This document shows positions 51,815-60,513 of a stretch of 64,000 nt of DNA, in pieces (positions within the stretch are counted from its first letter, which is position 1; the number at the start of each line of letters is the position of its first letter). Made by a program: the position numbers and the translations under genes. Location of the stretch: positions 62,001 to 126,000 of the forward strand of contig NZ_SKCD01000003.1 in the NCBI RefSeq assembly GCF_006542765.1. Direction: 5' to 3'. The notes under the pieces are model-generated. The model worked only from the letters and a program-made list of their open reading frames with translations. It had not been told where the DNA came from and searched no databases. The stretch comes from Paenibacillus luteus (GTDB taxonomy: Bacteria; Bacillota; Bacilli; Paenibacillales; Paenibacillaceae).

Positions 51815-52834
51815 ATGCAAATTACGAGACATCCAAACAACCCGATTGTTGTGCCGGGAGGCTATGACTGGCGGAAGGTAACGGTTTTTAACCCGGCGGT
51901 TATCATTGATAATGATAAATTTTATATGATCGAAAGAACTGCGGAGTCACTGACGCCGTGCAAAAACTTTTTGGGCTTGCTGGAAAGCGAGGATGGCGTG
52001 AACTTCACCCATGTGAAGGACGAGCCGATCGTAACGCCGGATATGCTCGGTTTTCCTTATGGCAGCGTACAGGACCCTCGTCTGGTCAAGATAGACGGTA
52101 CCTTCTATCTGAATTATGCGCTGCGTCCGTGTGCGATGAGCTATTATCCGACAGGCGCTGGTGTGCCTGCCAGATCCATTCCCGAATACCCGGATGGCTG
52201 GGGGGAGCAGGAGGGGCATTGGCTGACTCGCTCCTCCATTTTGAAATCGAAAAACCTGCTGGATTGGGAGTTTGTTGCCGATACTACGCCGCTGGATATC
52301 AACGATCGAGACAATATTTTGTTCCCTGAGAAAATTAACGGCAAGTTCGTTCTGCTTCGCCGGCCGGAGGAATACGTAGGCGAGCAGTACGGGACTGAAA
52401 AAGCGGCTATGTGGATTACCTATTCCGAGGATCTGATCCATTGGGAAGAGCCAAAGCTCCTTATCAAAGGGGAAAATCCGGAGTGGGAATCTCGCAAAAT
52501 CGGCGGCTCCACGCCTCCGATTAAGACCGACAAGGGCTGGCTTGTGCTGTATCATGGCGTGGACGAGGAGATTGTGTACCGTGTTGGCGCAGTTTTGCTT
52601 GACCTGGAAAACCCGGAGAAGGTGATCGCGCGTACCCGTCATTACATTATGGAGCCGGAGGCTTATTATGAGAAGTTCGGCTTTCAAATTCCTAATGTCA
52701 TATTTCCGACAGGCAATGTCGTCAAGGATGGGCTTCTATACATTTATTACGGCGTGACCGATACGGCGATTGCACTGGCCACCGTGCCGCTGGATGAATT
52801 GGTAGACTATATTTTGAACGAGCCGGCGCAATAA
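51815..52834 (+). CDS. Beta-mannoside phosphorylase or mannosidase, GH130 family
   Basis: The 339-residue five-bladed propeller protein has GH130 signatures: FNPAVIIDNDKFYMIER, GSVQDPRLVKIDGTFYL (catalytic Asp in DPR), LFPEKINGKFVLLRRPEEY, then SRKIGGSTPPIKTDKGWLVL and YHGVD. The Arg pair, Lys and His at the positions that hold phosphate in GH130 phosphorylases appear to be kept, favouring phosphorolysis of beta-1,4-mannosyl linkages (for example Man-GlcNAc of N-glycan cores) to mannose-1-phosphate. It has an AGGAGGAG site, 77 nt after the GH38 gene, and ends the locus. Confidence 0.87.
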   Translation: MQITRHPNNPIVVPGGYDWRKVTVFNPAVIIDNDKFYMIERTAESLTPCKNFLGLLESEDGVNFTHVKDEPIVTPDMLGFPYGSVQDPRLVKIDGTFYLNYALRPCAMSYYPTGAGVPARSIPEYPDGWGEQEGHWLTRSSILKSKNLLDWEFVADTTPLDINDRDNILFPEKINGKFVLLRRPEEYVGEQYGTEKAAMWITYSEDLIHWEEPKLLIKGENPEWESRKIGGSTPPIKTDKGWLVLYHGVDEEIVYRVGAVLLDLENPEKVIARTRHYIMEPEAYYEKFGFQIPNVIFPTGNVVKDGLLYIYYGVTDTAIALATVPLDELVDYILNEPAQ

Positions 52835-52843
52835 CAGAAAAGT

Positions 52844-52882
52844 AGGGGCAAGTGATCCGGCTTTGGCCATTCACTTGCCCCT
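52844..52882. terminator. Hairpin between convergent GH130 and AraC genes
   Basis: AGGGGCAAGTGA pairs perfectly with TCACTTGCCCCT around a 15-nt loop, 10 nt after the GH130 stop; convergent position supports use on both strands. Confidence 0.65.
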
Positions 52883-52897
52883 GGTCTGTTTCGGCTG

Positions 52898-55228
52898 TTA
52901 ATAGGAAGGAGTATTGCTCTGGCAATGCTGCTTGCGGAATTGCCCCGGGGTTAACCCGCTGTCCTTCTTGAACTTGCGGATAAAGTTGGGGGCATCCAGA
53001 TAGCCTACCTGCTCGATAATAATTTGAAGCGGATCGTTAGTAGCGATAAGCAGCCTTTTCACTTCGTTCATGCGCAGCAGCCAAATATAGTGGGTAAAAT
53101 TAATACCCGTTTTTTCTTTGAAGCTGCGGCTAAGATAAGAGGTGGATACGGAAAAACGCAGGGCAATGTGCTCTAGGCTCAGCGTATAATCAGCATAGTT
53201 CTGGTCCACGTAGGCAACCAAATCATCAATCAATGAGGGCTGGCTGGTTTCCGTCTGATGGTTGGCCTGCCTACAAACTTCGCCTGCCAGCATGGCCAGC
53301 TTGTTCTCGAATTCCTCCAGCGTGTCAAAGGATGCGAGCGCAGGTACGCGGCCAAACACGTCGCCCATACTCAAATCGGCTGCGGTTCGTAAAATCGTGT
53401 TGAGGATGTCGAAGCATATCAGACGCAATATAGGAACGGAAAGCGACTCCTGCTTGATTTCCTGCACCATGCTGGACAGCATGGACAGCGCTAGCGGCTC
53501 GTTTCCTTGCTTTAGGCTTTGCTCCAGCTTAAGGATCGTTTTTTTGGACAGCCAGAACGTGGTTTGCGACACGGCCTCCTTATTTTGGAGCTGGTCAAAG
53601 AAGGTTATGCCCGGCTCTCCCGGCTGCCGATAATCAAGGGCGGTAGAGGCTTCAATAAAGGATTGGTTGATCTTGGACAAGCTCGGATAAATGGTGCCTA
53701 CGCCTATATGCGGCAGCGTATCCGTCTGCTCCAGCAGCATCGCCCGAATGTTCTCAAACAGGCGGTTAATCGCAGCCTCCTGCAGTTCGGGGCTTTGGTC
53801 TGGCAGCAGCACCATAAGCGCAAAACGGTCACGGACAGAAAATTCAACGCCGTATACTTGAACCCCCAGCTCTGGAAATGACAGTTGGCTGAGCAGCTCT
53901 AACTGCAGCATATGATCCGGCTGCTGAGCCTCGTCTTCCGGTGGAGAATCCCAGGAGAGTACGGCTGAGAAATAAGCTCCTTCGGCATCCGGCGGCTCAA
54001 GACCCGTTTCCATAATCATCCGTTCGATTTCGGGATCGTTTGGTTTGCCATGCTTCAGCAGCAGCATCAGGCATTGATTGCGGACATACGGCGTCTGCCA
54101 GTGAATACGAGCCTTATAGTCGCGAAAGGTCTGGGTGATCCATTCCCATTCGTTGCGCACCTTGAGCGCTTCATCACGGCTGCCGGTTTGCAGCCTAGCA
54201 AAGTCTATCAGATTTTTAATCGGATGATACTGGCGTCTTGCCAAAATAATTGCGACCACAATCCCGGTAAGAGCAGCGATAGCAAATACAAGCATGATCA
54301 GGGTTTTGATATGAACCACACTCTCAAAAAACTGGTAAGTTGGCATAGTGGTCGCGTAGCTCCAGCCGTTTTCGGTCGATTTCACCACTACGACGGATTG
54401 TGCCTCCTCATCCAGACGGATGCTGTGTATGCCTGTCTCAAGCTCTGCAATGTCAGTCAGTGCTTCTCTAGAGAGCGATGTTCCGTTCGCATTGGAGGTC
54501 AGTACCTCGCCGGTGGGGGACAGAATGTAGCTGTTGCCCTTGTACTGGTTGAGTATGGTATCCATAAGTCCGGTAAGCTTGGATTCCTTGAGCAGAAACA
54601 TGACCGACCCGTACGGGTAGGAGTCATTGGGCTTGATCGGGATGAGCAATGTAAGCAGAGCTTCCTCCCTCGAATAAATAGAGACAGGCTCAGCAGGACG
54701 AATAAGTGGAGCAATGGACTCGTTAAGCGCTTTCAATAAGCTTGCGCTGCTCCAATTATGATAGGTATATACCTTGTTGAAGAGGGTAGTAGGATTGGTC
54801 ATGCCTTCATAGGAATAAATTTCGTTCCTGTCATGGTAATAGAGAAAGAGCTGCTCCACAATGCTGCTGTTGGCCGTGTAGCTCGCGAGCGTGTTAATGC
54901 CTTCCCGGCTGCGATAGGGATCGCTCATCATATAAGGAGTCAAATGCTCATCATAGGATATGCGGCTGGCGATTTCGTAGAGATCAGACATATGGCCATC
55001 AATTGTCAGTTTGGCTTGTGTCATTTGATTAAGATTGGCGCGTTCAATTTCGGTGCGCAAATTGTAGGCTGCATTTTCATAAATAAAGATCGTTACGACT
55101 GTAAGCGGAATCAGAAACATGAAAATGTAGGAGGCCGCATATTTGAACAGCAGGCGAGACTTGTATTGGCTCCAATATTTGCTAATGAACTGAGTCAGTG
55201 TATTTGCTTGTATTTTGAAATGATGCAC
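52898..55228 (-). CDS. Membrane-anchored AraC-family regulator of the mannoside locus
   Basis: The 776-residue protein has an N-terminal TM helix (FKYAASYIFMFLIPLTVVTI), an extracellular sensor region, a second TM helix near 300 (LIMLVFAIAALTGIVVAIIL) and a C-terminal AraC double helix-turn-helix (LSLEHIALRFSVSTSYLSRS; ending SGLTPGQFRKQHC). It is convergent with the importer/GH3/GH38/GH130 genes and divergent from the dga-like operon, so it could control either; I favour the importer because this regulator type usually accompanies LplABC systems. Confidence 0.86.
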   Translation of the reverse strand: MHHFKIQANTLTQFISKYWSQYKSRLLFKYAASYIFMFLIPLTVVTIFIYENAAYNLRTEIERANLNQMTQAKLTIDGHMSDLYEIASRISYDEHLTPYMMSDPYRSREGINTLASYTANSSIVEQLFLYYHDRNEIYSYEGMTNPTTLFNKVYTYHNWSSASLLKALNESIAPLIRPAEPVSIYSREEALLTLLIPIKPNDSYPYGSVMFLLKESKLTGLMDTILNQYKGNSYILSPTGEVLTSNANGTSLSREALTDIAELETGIHSIRLDEEAQSVVVVKSTENGWSYATTMPTYQFFESVVHIKTLIMLVFAIAALTGIVVAIILARRQYHPIKNLIDFARLQTGSRDEALKVRNEWEWITQTFRDYKARIHWQTPYVRNQCLMLLLKHGKPNDPEIERMIMETGLEPPDAEGAYFSAVLSWDSPPEDEAQQPDHMLQLELLSQLSFPELGVQVYGVEFSVRDRFALMVLLPDQSPELQEAAINRLFENIRAMLLEQTDTLPHIGVGTIYPSLSKINQSFIEASTALDYRQPGEPGITFFDQLQNKEAVSQTTFWLSKKTILKLEQSLKQGNEPLALSMLSSMVQEIKQESLSVPILRLICFDILNTILRTAADLSMGDVFGRVPALASFDTLEEFENKLAMLAGEVCRQANHQTETSQPSLIDDLVAYVDQNYADYTLSLEHIALRFSVSTSYLSRSFKEKTGINFTHYIWLLRMNEVKRLLIATNDPLQIIIEQVGYLDAPNFIRKFKKDSGLTPGQFRKQHCQSNTPSY

Positions 55229-55343
55229 AGGTACGCTCCTTTTTCTTCAAATATAGGAAAGTATATCCTTAGGCTGTACATTCTCTATATTTCTCGGAAT
55301 GAAACGCGCCGCGCCGCCAAAGGACGGCGATAGCCGTTTTACC

Positions 55344-55378
55344 TTGACCTTGATCCATACAAACATTATAACGTTATA
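55344..55378 (+). promoter_or_regulatory. Sigma-A promoter with a 12-bp palindrome over the -10, candidate GntR operator
   Basis: TTGACC (55344-55349), a 17-bp spacer and TATAAC (55367-55372) form a strong promoter pointing to the deacetylase/dgaE/dgaF/kdgK/gntR operon. The -10 is the left half of the perfect palindrome TATAACGTTATA (55367-55378). The operon's last gene encodes a GntR regulator, which typically binds such palindromes. The leader of about 100 nt (55385-55482) has no other clear element. Confidence 0.65.
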
Positions 55379-55482
55379 TTTATTTTGGCGCTAGATTGTG
55401 TTACGCTGTTTTTTGAAAAAAAGTTTGGAGCAGCTTTTCGAATGGGCATAGGGTTAATGAGCCAGAGAGGGGCAGAGATGAA

Positions 55483-56583
55483 GTGAAGGATTTTATTTTG
55501 CACAATGTCAGGCTATTGTCAGGCAAGAAGACGGCGATTGTAGTCAGCGGCGGGCGAATTATCGATATAGCGTCACAGCTCCCGGCAGATGCGGCAGGCT
55601 GCAGAGTGGATGGCAGGGAGGCCTACGTTTCCAGCGGCTGGATCGATTTGCATGTTCACGCGGATGCCGCGCTGGAGCCGTACGGAGATGAGATCGACGA
55701 GATTGGCATTGCTCAGGGCGTTGCCACGATTGTGGATGCGGGCAGCTGCGGAGCTGATCGCATCGGCGGTCTGCATGCAGCAAGCGAGAAAGCGCTGACC
55801 AATGTACTTGCCCTGCTGAATGTATCGCATATCGGCCTGACACGGACGGATGAGCTCTCGCAGCTGGCCTGGTTAAACGAACAGCTGCTGCGTGAAGCGG
55901 CTAAGCGGTATGGCGAGTTTATTGTGGGCTTGAAGGCGAGAGTCAGCAGCAGCGTAGTCAAAGAGCAGGGAATTGAACCGCTGCGCCTGGCTCGAGGCTT
56001 TGCTGATCGGCTTGACTTGCCGCTAATGCTGCACATCGGCTCGGGGCCACCTTCCATCACAGAGATTCTGCCTTATTTGCGCGGCAATGATATGATTACG
56101 CATGCTTTCAACGGCAAGGCTAACGGCTTATTTGATGAGCATGGAAGAGCGATTCCCGAGCTTGTCGCTGCAAGGGAGCGAGGCGTGCTGCTGGATGTCG
56201 GACATGGCACGGCAAGCTTCTCGTTCAAGGTAGCAGAGCGTGCGCGCGCGGCCGGGATTGCACCAGACACAATCAGTACGGATATCTATCGCGGCAATCG
56301 GTTGCATGGGCCTGTGTACAGCATGGCGCATACGCTTGATAAATTTCTTCTTCTTGGTTATTCGCTTGAAGAAACGATTGCACGGGTGACTAGCAGGCCG
56401 GCAAGCTGGCTGAAGCGCCCGGAGCTTGGGCGGATACAGAAGGGCGACATCGCAAATTTAACCATTTTCTCAGTGCAAGATGAAAAGGTGTCCCTGACAG
56501 ATTCAGAGGGAGAGACTCGTCTGGGAATGCAGCATATCAGACCGGAAGGGGTAGTCGTAAATGGCAATTACATTGCAATCTAA
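55483..56583 (+). CDS. Amidohydrolase/deacetylase-family metal-dependent hydrolase
   Basis: The 366-residue amidohydrolase has VSSGWIDLHVHADA (His-X-His metal site), FIVGLKARVSSS (likely carboxylated Lys), LMLHIGSGPP and MITHAFNGKAN (metal His residues) and DTISTDIYRGN (catalytic Asp). It resembles the EF_0837-like deacetylases that often accompany DgaE/DgaF genes. A likely role is removing an N-acetyl or similar group from an amino-sugar acid before the lyase acts. The GTG start at 55483 has GAGAGGGG about 10 nt upstream. It is first in a five-gene operon and overlaps the lyase gene by 23 nt. Confidence 0.82.
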   Translation: MKDFILHNVRLLSGKKTAIVVSGGRIIDIASQLPADAAGCRVDGREAYVSSGWIDLHVHADAALEPYGDEIDEIGIAQGVATIVDAGSCGADRIGGLHAASEKALTNVLALLNVSHIGLTRTDELSQLAWLNEQLLREAAKRYGEFIVGLKARVSSSVVKEQGIEPLRLARGFADRLDLPLMLHIGSGPPSITEILPYLRGNDMITHAFNGKANGLFDEHGRAIPELVAARERGVLLDVGHGTASFSFKVAERARAAGIAPDTISTDIYRGNRLHGPVYSMAHTLDKFLLLGYSLEETIARVTSRPASWLKRPELGRIQKGDIANLTIFSVQDEKVSLTDSEGETRLGMQHIRPEGVVVNGNYIAI

Positions 56584-57673
56584 ATATGGCCTTAAGCGAG
56601 TTGTGAATGCGAGTGGGCGCATGAGCATTCTTGGCGTATCCGCTCCGACGGATAACGTGATGGAAGCGATGAAGCAGGGCGGCCAGAGCTATGTTGAAAT
56701 CGCTGAGCTGGTAAAGCGTTCCGGCGAGCATGTCGCTTCAGTGATGGGCGCGGAGGGAGCGGTCGTTGTTAATTCGGCTTCTAGCGGCATTGCGTTGTCT
56801 GTTGCGGCTGTAGTGACAAGAGGTTCGGAGCGTTCCACCCTTCGGCTTCATCAGGATTCAATAGTGAAAAATGAAATCATTATGTTCAAGGGCCACAATG
56901 TCCAATACGGGGTGCCTGTCGAAATGATGATCTATTTAGGCGGAGGGAAGCTGGTCGAGGTTGGCTACGCCAACGAAGGACGAGCGGACCATCTCGAGCA
57001 GGCGATTGGCGAGCGTACAGCGGCTATCCTATTCGTCAAATCCCATCATTGCGTGCAAAAAAATATGATAGGCCTAGAGGAAGCGCAGCAGGTAGCCAAG
57101 CGTCACGGGATACCGCTCATTGTGGATGCTGCGGCGGAGGAGGATCTGTACAGCTACGTTAAGCTTGCGGATTTGGTCATTTACAGCGGCTCTAAGGCTA
57201 TTGAAGGCCCGACTTCGGGCATTGTGGCCGGTCGCAGTCCGTATGTGGATTGGGTGCGCATGCAGCTTCATGGCATCGGCCGAAGCATGAAGGTGGGCAA
57301 GGAGGTCGTTTTTGGGCTGTTGGCTGCTCTTGACGAGTATCTGGTCAAGGAGGATAAAAGCGGGCAGGAGAAGCAGGCATTAGAACAGCTGAAGGTGCTG
57401 GCTGATTTGCCGGGAGTGGCTGTCGCTATCGTACAGGATGAGGCAGGACGTTCCATTTTCAGAGGCCGGATTCGGCTGGATTCATCTATTGCGGGCATTA
57501 GCGCGGGCGAAGTGAACGATCAGCTTCGTGATGGGGATATTGCGGTGTATACGCGCGATTATGGCGTGCGCCAAGGTTACTTTGATTTGGACCCGCGATC
57601 CCTTCAGGGAGATGATCTTGCAGTAATCATTGAGCGGATACAACAAATCGTAGGAGGGACAACACATGTCTAA
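56561..57673 (+). CDS. dgaE: PLP-dependent ammonia lyase, DgaE/SelA-like (D-glucosaminate(-6-phosphate) type)
   Basis: The 370-residue fold-type-I PLP enzyme has KYGLKRVVNASGRMSILG, GAEGAVVVNSASSGIALSVA and the Schiff-base lysine in DLVIYSGSKAIEGPTSG. It resembles DgaE of Salmonella, which converts D-glucosaminate-6-phosphate to 2-keto-3-deoxygluconate-6-phosphate and ammonia. No PTS genes are nearby, but a KDG kinase is, so the substrate here may be unphosphorylated. ATG 56561 lies within the deacetylase gene after AAGGGG. It overlaps dgaF by 8 nt. Confidence 0.83.
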   Translation: MAITLQSKYGLKRVVNASGRMSILGVSAPTDNVMEAMKQGGQSYVEIAELVKRSGEHVASVMGAEGAVVVNSASSGIALSVAAVVTRGSERSTLRLHQDSIVKNEIIMFKGHNVQYGVPVEMMIYLGGGKLVEVGYANEGRADHLEQAIGERTAAILFVKSHHCVQKNMIGLEEAQQVAKRHGIPLIVDAAAEEDLYSYVKLADLVIYSGSKAIEGPTSGIVAGRSPYVDWVRMQLHGIGRSMKVGKEVVFGLLAALDEYLVKEDKSGQEKQALEQLKVLADLPGVAVAIVQDEAGRSIFRGRIRLDSSIAGISAGEVNDQLRDGDIAVYTRDYGVRQGYFDLDPRSLQGDDLAVIIERIQQIVGGTTHV

Positions 57674-58421
57674 GCTGGAGAAACGCCTATATAGAAATAG
57701 AGCGGCACTTAACGTGCTGACAGGATCATTGGAAAATACGATGCGGGTTTTCGCTGCGGCAGAAGGGCATGTCGTGGTTGGCATTTTGTCCAAGAGCTAC
57801 AGCACGGTCGAAGCAGCCGTGGAGGCCATGCGTGTTCATGGATCGCATATTGAGGACGCGGTATCGATCGGACTAGGCGCAGGCGATAACCGCCAGGCGG
57901 CGGTTGTCGCTGAGATCGTTCGGGAATATGAAGGCGCGCATATCAATCAGATTTTCCCTGCTGTAGGGGCTACTAGAGCTAACCTTCAGGATCGGGCGGG
58001 CTGGATCAACGCACTTGTATCTCCATGCGGTAAGGCGGGCTATGTGAATATTTCAACCGGCGTCCACAGTGCGCCTCTGGAGCAGAAGGCGATTGTGCCT
58101 GTAGAAGCAGCCATTGCGTTGGTCCGTGATATGGGCGGCAATGCCTTGAAGTACTATCCGATGCATGGGCTGCGTTACGAGGAGGAGTACCGTGCCGTGG
58201 CGGCGGCCTGCGCCGAAGCGGGATTTGCGCTGGAGCCTACTGGCGGCATTGACATGGACAATTTTTCCGCTATCTTGGAAATTGCGCTGGAGGCGGGCGT
58301 GCCTCAAGTGATTCCGCATGTGTACACTTCAATCATTGATTCGGCTACTGGCGAAACAAGGCCTGAGCAGGTGAAACAGCTGCTAGAGACTCTCAAGCAT
58401 TTGGTGGATAAATATGAGTAA
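57666..58421 (+). CDS. dgaF: KDPG aldolase-type protein, DgaF-like
   Basis: The 251-residue protein begins LYRNRAALNVLTGSLENTMR and has VGILSKSYSTVEAAVEAM, QIFPAVGATRANLQ, ALKYYPMHGLRYEEEY (probable Schiff-base Lys) and FALEPTGGIDMDNFSAIL, matching the KDGP aldolase family with DgaF. The reaction splits 2-keto-3-deoxy-6-phosphogluconate into pyruvate and glyceraldehyde-3-phosphate. It is translationally coupled on both sides (8-nt overlaps) and has GTAGGAGGG upstream. Confidence 0.85.
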   Translation: MSKLEKRLYRNRAALNVLTGSLENTMRVFAAAEGHVVVGILSKSYSTVEAAVEAMRVHGSHIEDAVSIGLGAGDNRQAAVVAEIVREYEGAHINQIFPAVGATRANLQDRAGWINALVSPCGKAGYVNISTGVHSAPLEQKAIVPVEAAIALVRDMGGNALKYYPMHGLRYEEEYRAVAAACAEAGFALEPTGGIDMDNFSAILEIALEAGVPQVIPHVYTSIIDSATGETRPEQVKQLLETLKHLVDKYE

Positions 58422-59427
58422 AATTGCTGCGTTCGGCGAGGTCATGATGAGGCTTGAGACACCTGGCTACAGCACGCTTGAACAGGAGAATCAGCTTAAA
58501 TATTCGTTCTCGGGCACCGGTGTCAATGTCCTATCAGCGATGTCCCGGTTTGGCCATGAGGCTTATCTCGTTTCTGCGCTGCCTGACAATGCGCTTGGCG
58601 AGGCGGCTATAGCGAACTTGCGCAAGCTGGGCTTGTCCACCTGCCATGTTATGCGCTCGGGTAAATATCTGGGCATGTACTTCTTGGAGAAGGGCTTTGG
58701 CGCAAGGGCAAGCAAGGTAACGTATAACGACCGTTTAGGCAGCAGCTTCAATACGGCAACGTTTGGCGATCAGCAGCTGGCTGCAGCGGTCGCCGAGGCG
58801 GAGGTGCTCCACTTTTGCGGCATTACGCTGGCGATGAACGATCAGGTTCGCGGCAGTATGCTCCACCTTGCTCGTGAAGCCAAGCGACAAGGACGGAAGA
58901 TTGTATTTGATTGCAATTACCGCCCTACGCTGTGGGGAGAAGCTGGTTATGAGCGGGCAAAATATCATTATGAGCAGATGCTTCAGCTAGCGGATATCGT
59001 GATGATGAACGAAAAGGATGCCATGTTCGTGCTGGGTATGCCGACGGCTGCGCTTGAGCGGGAGCAGCAGTTAAAGGAATTGCTTCCGGCAGTAGCGAAA
59101 CAATATGATATCCAGATAATCGCAGGCACTCATCGCCGCATTAACGGAGACAATACTCATTCGCTAAAGGGATTTATATTCAGCAATGATCGCCTCGTTA
59201 TGGGCAGGGAGCATAGCTTCTCTGTTCATGATCGCGTAGGCGCGGGCGATGCGTATGCCAGTGGTATTATAGACGGTCTGCTGCGCGGGCTTCCTTTGGA
59301 GCAAGTGGTTGAATTTGCAGCGGCAGCTGCAAGGCTGGCTCACACGATTCCGGGGGATACGCCGATGTCGACGCGCGAGGAAATTGAGAAGGCCATCCAT
59401 AACGAGACAGGTGATTTGGAAAGGTAG
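58414..59427 (+). CDS. kdgK: 2-keto-3-deoxygluconate kinase (PfkB family)
   Basis: The 337-residue ribokinase-fold protein starts KIAAFGEVMMRLETPGYSTL, has FSGTGVNVLSAMSRFG, FDCNYRPTLWG and the catalytic DRVGAGDAYASGI. It resembles KdgK, which phosphorylates 2-keto-3-deoxygluconate to KDPG. Between DgaF and GntR genes it supplies the aldolase substrate if the lyase yields unphosphorylated KDG. It overlaps dgaF by 8 nt. Confidence 0.85.
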   Translation: MSKIAAFGEVMMRLETPGYSTLEQENQLKYSFSGTGVNVLSAMSRFGHEAYLVSALPDNALGEAAIANLRKLGLSTCHVMRSGKYLGMYFLEKGFGARASKVTYNDRLGSSFNTATFGDQQLAAAVAEAEVLHFCGITLAMNDQVRGSMLHLAREAKRQGRKIVFDCNYRPTLWGEAGYERAKYHYEQMLQLADIVMMNEKDAMFVLGMPTAALEREQQLKELLPAVAKQYDIQIIAGTHRRINGDNTHSLKGFIFSNDRLVMGREHSFSVHDRVGAGDAYASGIIDGLLRGLPLEQVVEFAAAAARLAHTIPGDTPMSTREEIEKAIHNETGDLER

Positions 59428-59437
59428 GGGACATTCG

Positions 59438-60160
59438 GTGTCCATTTCGCGAAAAAAAGGTCCGCTATATTTGCAAATCAAAAAAATTATAAAGGATCGG
59501 ATCATGCACGGAGTGTACCCGCTTGGGACTTTCATCCCGGCGGAGCCGGTGCTGGAGCAGGAGTTTCAAGTAAGCAAAATGACCGTGCGCAATGCCATTC
59601 GTGAGCTGTCTACGGAAGGCTACGTCGAGAAAAAGAGCGGGGTAGGCACAATCGTGCTGCGCAATACGTCCTCCACCAAACTATCCAAGGGCAAGCGCTT
59701 CACAGAGCTGCTGGTGGAACAGGGGCATCGCATGGAGAAACGGCTGCTCGGAGCAGAGATGGTGAATACGAAGGCAGACGCAGAACTGTTGGAGCTGTTC
59801 GGAGAGAGCTGCCAACGCATTGAGCGGCTGTATTTGCTGGATGAGCAGCCCTATATTCATTTTCAGCATTACATTACGCCGGGCGTCGCACTAGTACAGG
59901 CTGAGAACGATAAAGGTGCATTATTCTCTTCCTTGTATGAATGGCTGGAGGAAAAGGATATCACGCTGGACAGCTTCCGCGATCGTTTTCTGGTAGAGTC
60001 GGCAGCGGCGGAGACCGCAGCAGTTCTAGGGCTGGAGCCGGGAGCGCCAGTGCTCAAACGGCTGCGGCGCTCATATGATAGCGAAGGCAATCTCATTGAA
60101 TACAGCATCGGAATTTACAACACGCAACTGCACCCCTACTTGGTTAGCTACGACGCTTGA
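59438..60160 (+). CDS. GntR/HutC-family transcriptional regulator
   Basis: The 240-residue protein has a GntR winged helix (GPLYLQIKKIIKDRIMHGVY, then LEQEFQVSKMTVRNAIRELS) and a UTRA ligand domain (QRIERLYLLDEQPYIHFQHY through EYSIGIYNTQLHPYL). UTRA domains often bind sugar phosphates such as GlcN6P-like ligands. The GTG start at 59438 has AAGGTAGGGG seven nt upstream; 43 in-frame codons before it overlap kdgK and are probably untranslated. It closes the operon and likely represses it through the palindrome at 55367-55378. Confidence 0.87.
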   Translation: MSISRKKGPLYLQIKKIIKDRIMHGVYPLGTFIPAEPVLEQEFQVSKMTVRNAIRELSTEGYVEKKSGVGTIVLRNTSSTKLSKGKRFTELLVEQGHRMEKRLLGAEMVNTKADAELLELFGESCQRIERLYLLDEQPYIHFQHYITPGVALVQAENDKGALFSSLYEWLEEKDITLDSFRDRFLVESAAAETAAVLGLEPGAPVLKRLRRSYDSEGNLIEYSIGIYNTQLHPYLVSYDA

Positions 60161-60219
60161 GTAGAGTTGGAGGTATGCACCTATGCACCATACGCGGAGC
60201 AGTAAGCTAGCTGCGCAAG

Positions 60220-60269
60220 GAAGAGCTACCGTAGAGCACATTTGCTTTGCGAGAGGGCTCTTCTTTTTT
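60220..60269 (+). terminator. Intrinsic terminator of the dga-like operon
   Basis: GAAGAGC (60220-60226) pairs with GCTCTTC (60257-60263), with further pairing inside, and runs into seven T residues. It lies 60 nt after the GntR stop. Confidence 0.7.
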
Positions 60270-60284
60270 TATATACAGACTATT

Positions 60285-60420
60285 GTGGTTATAGGTAGAG
60301 ATATGTCCGATGAATAGGGGGACAAATGCTGGAAAGCCGCGAAAAAAATCGCGAAGTCTTGTAAATCTTCGGTCATATACCGCTCTAAACGTGTTACCTA
60401 TGTCTATCCCAGCGGTAAGC
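60285..60420 (+). other. Possible structured leader RNA upstream of the RspA-like gene
   Basis: Several pairings nest within this 136-nt stretch: ATAGGTA with TACCTAT, TGTCC with GGACA, GCTGG with CCAGC, CGCGA with TCGCG around an A-rich loop, and CGGT with ACCG. It lies within the roughly 245-nt gap before the RspA-like gene and does not match any riboswitch class I can recall. It could be chance pairing. Confidence 0.3.
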
Positions 60421-60513
60421 TTTTATGTGCTACCTTTTTGATATGGCAAATTCAAAAGTGAAAAAAGGATACATTCAGGTTTTATTTGCAGGAATGGATA
60501 AAGGAGAAAATAG

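Noticed and set aside
60325-60420. A c-di-GMP, T-box or THF riboswitch before the RspA-like gene
   Set aside because: None of the conserved core sequences of these classes is present; kept only as an unclassified possible structure.
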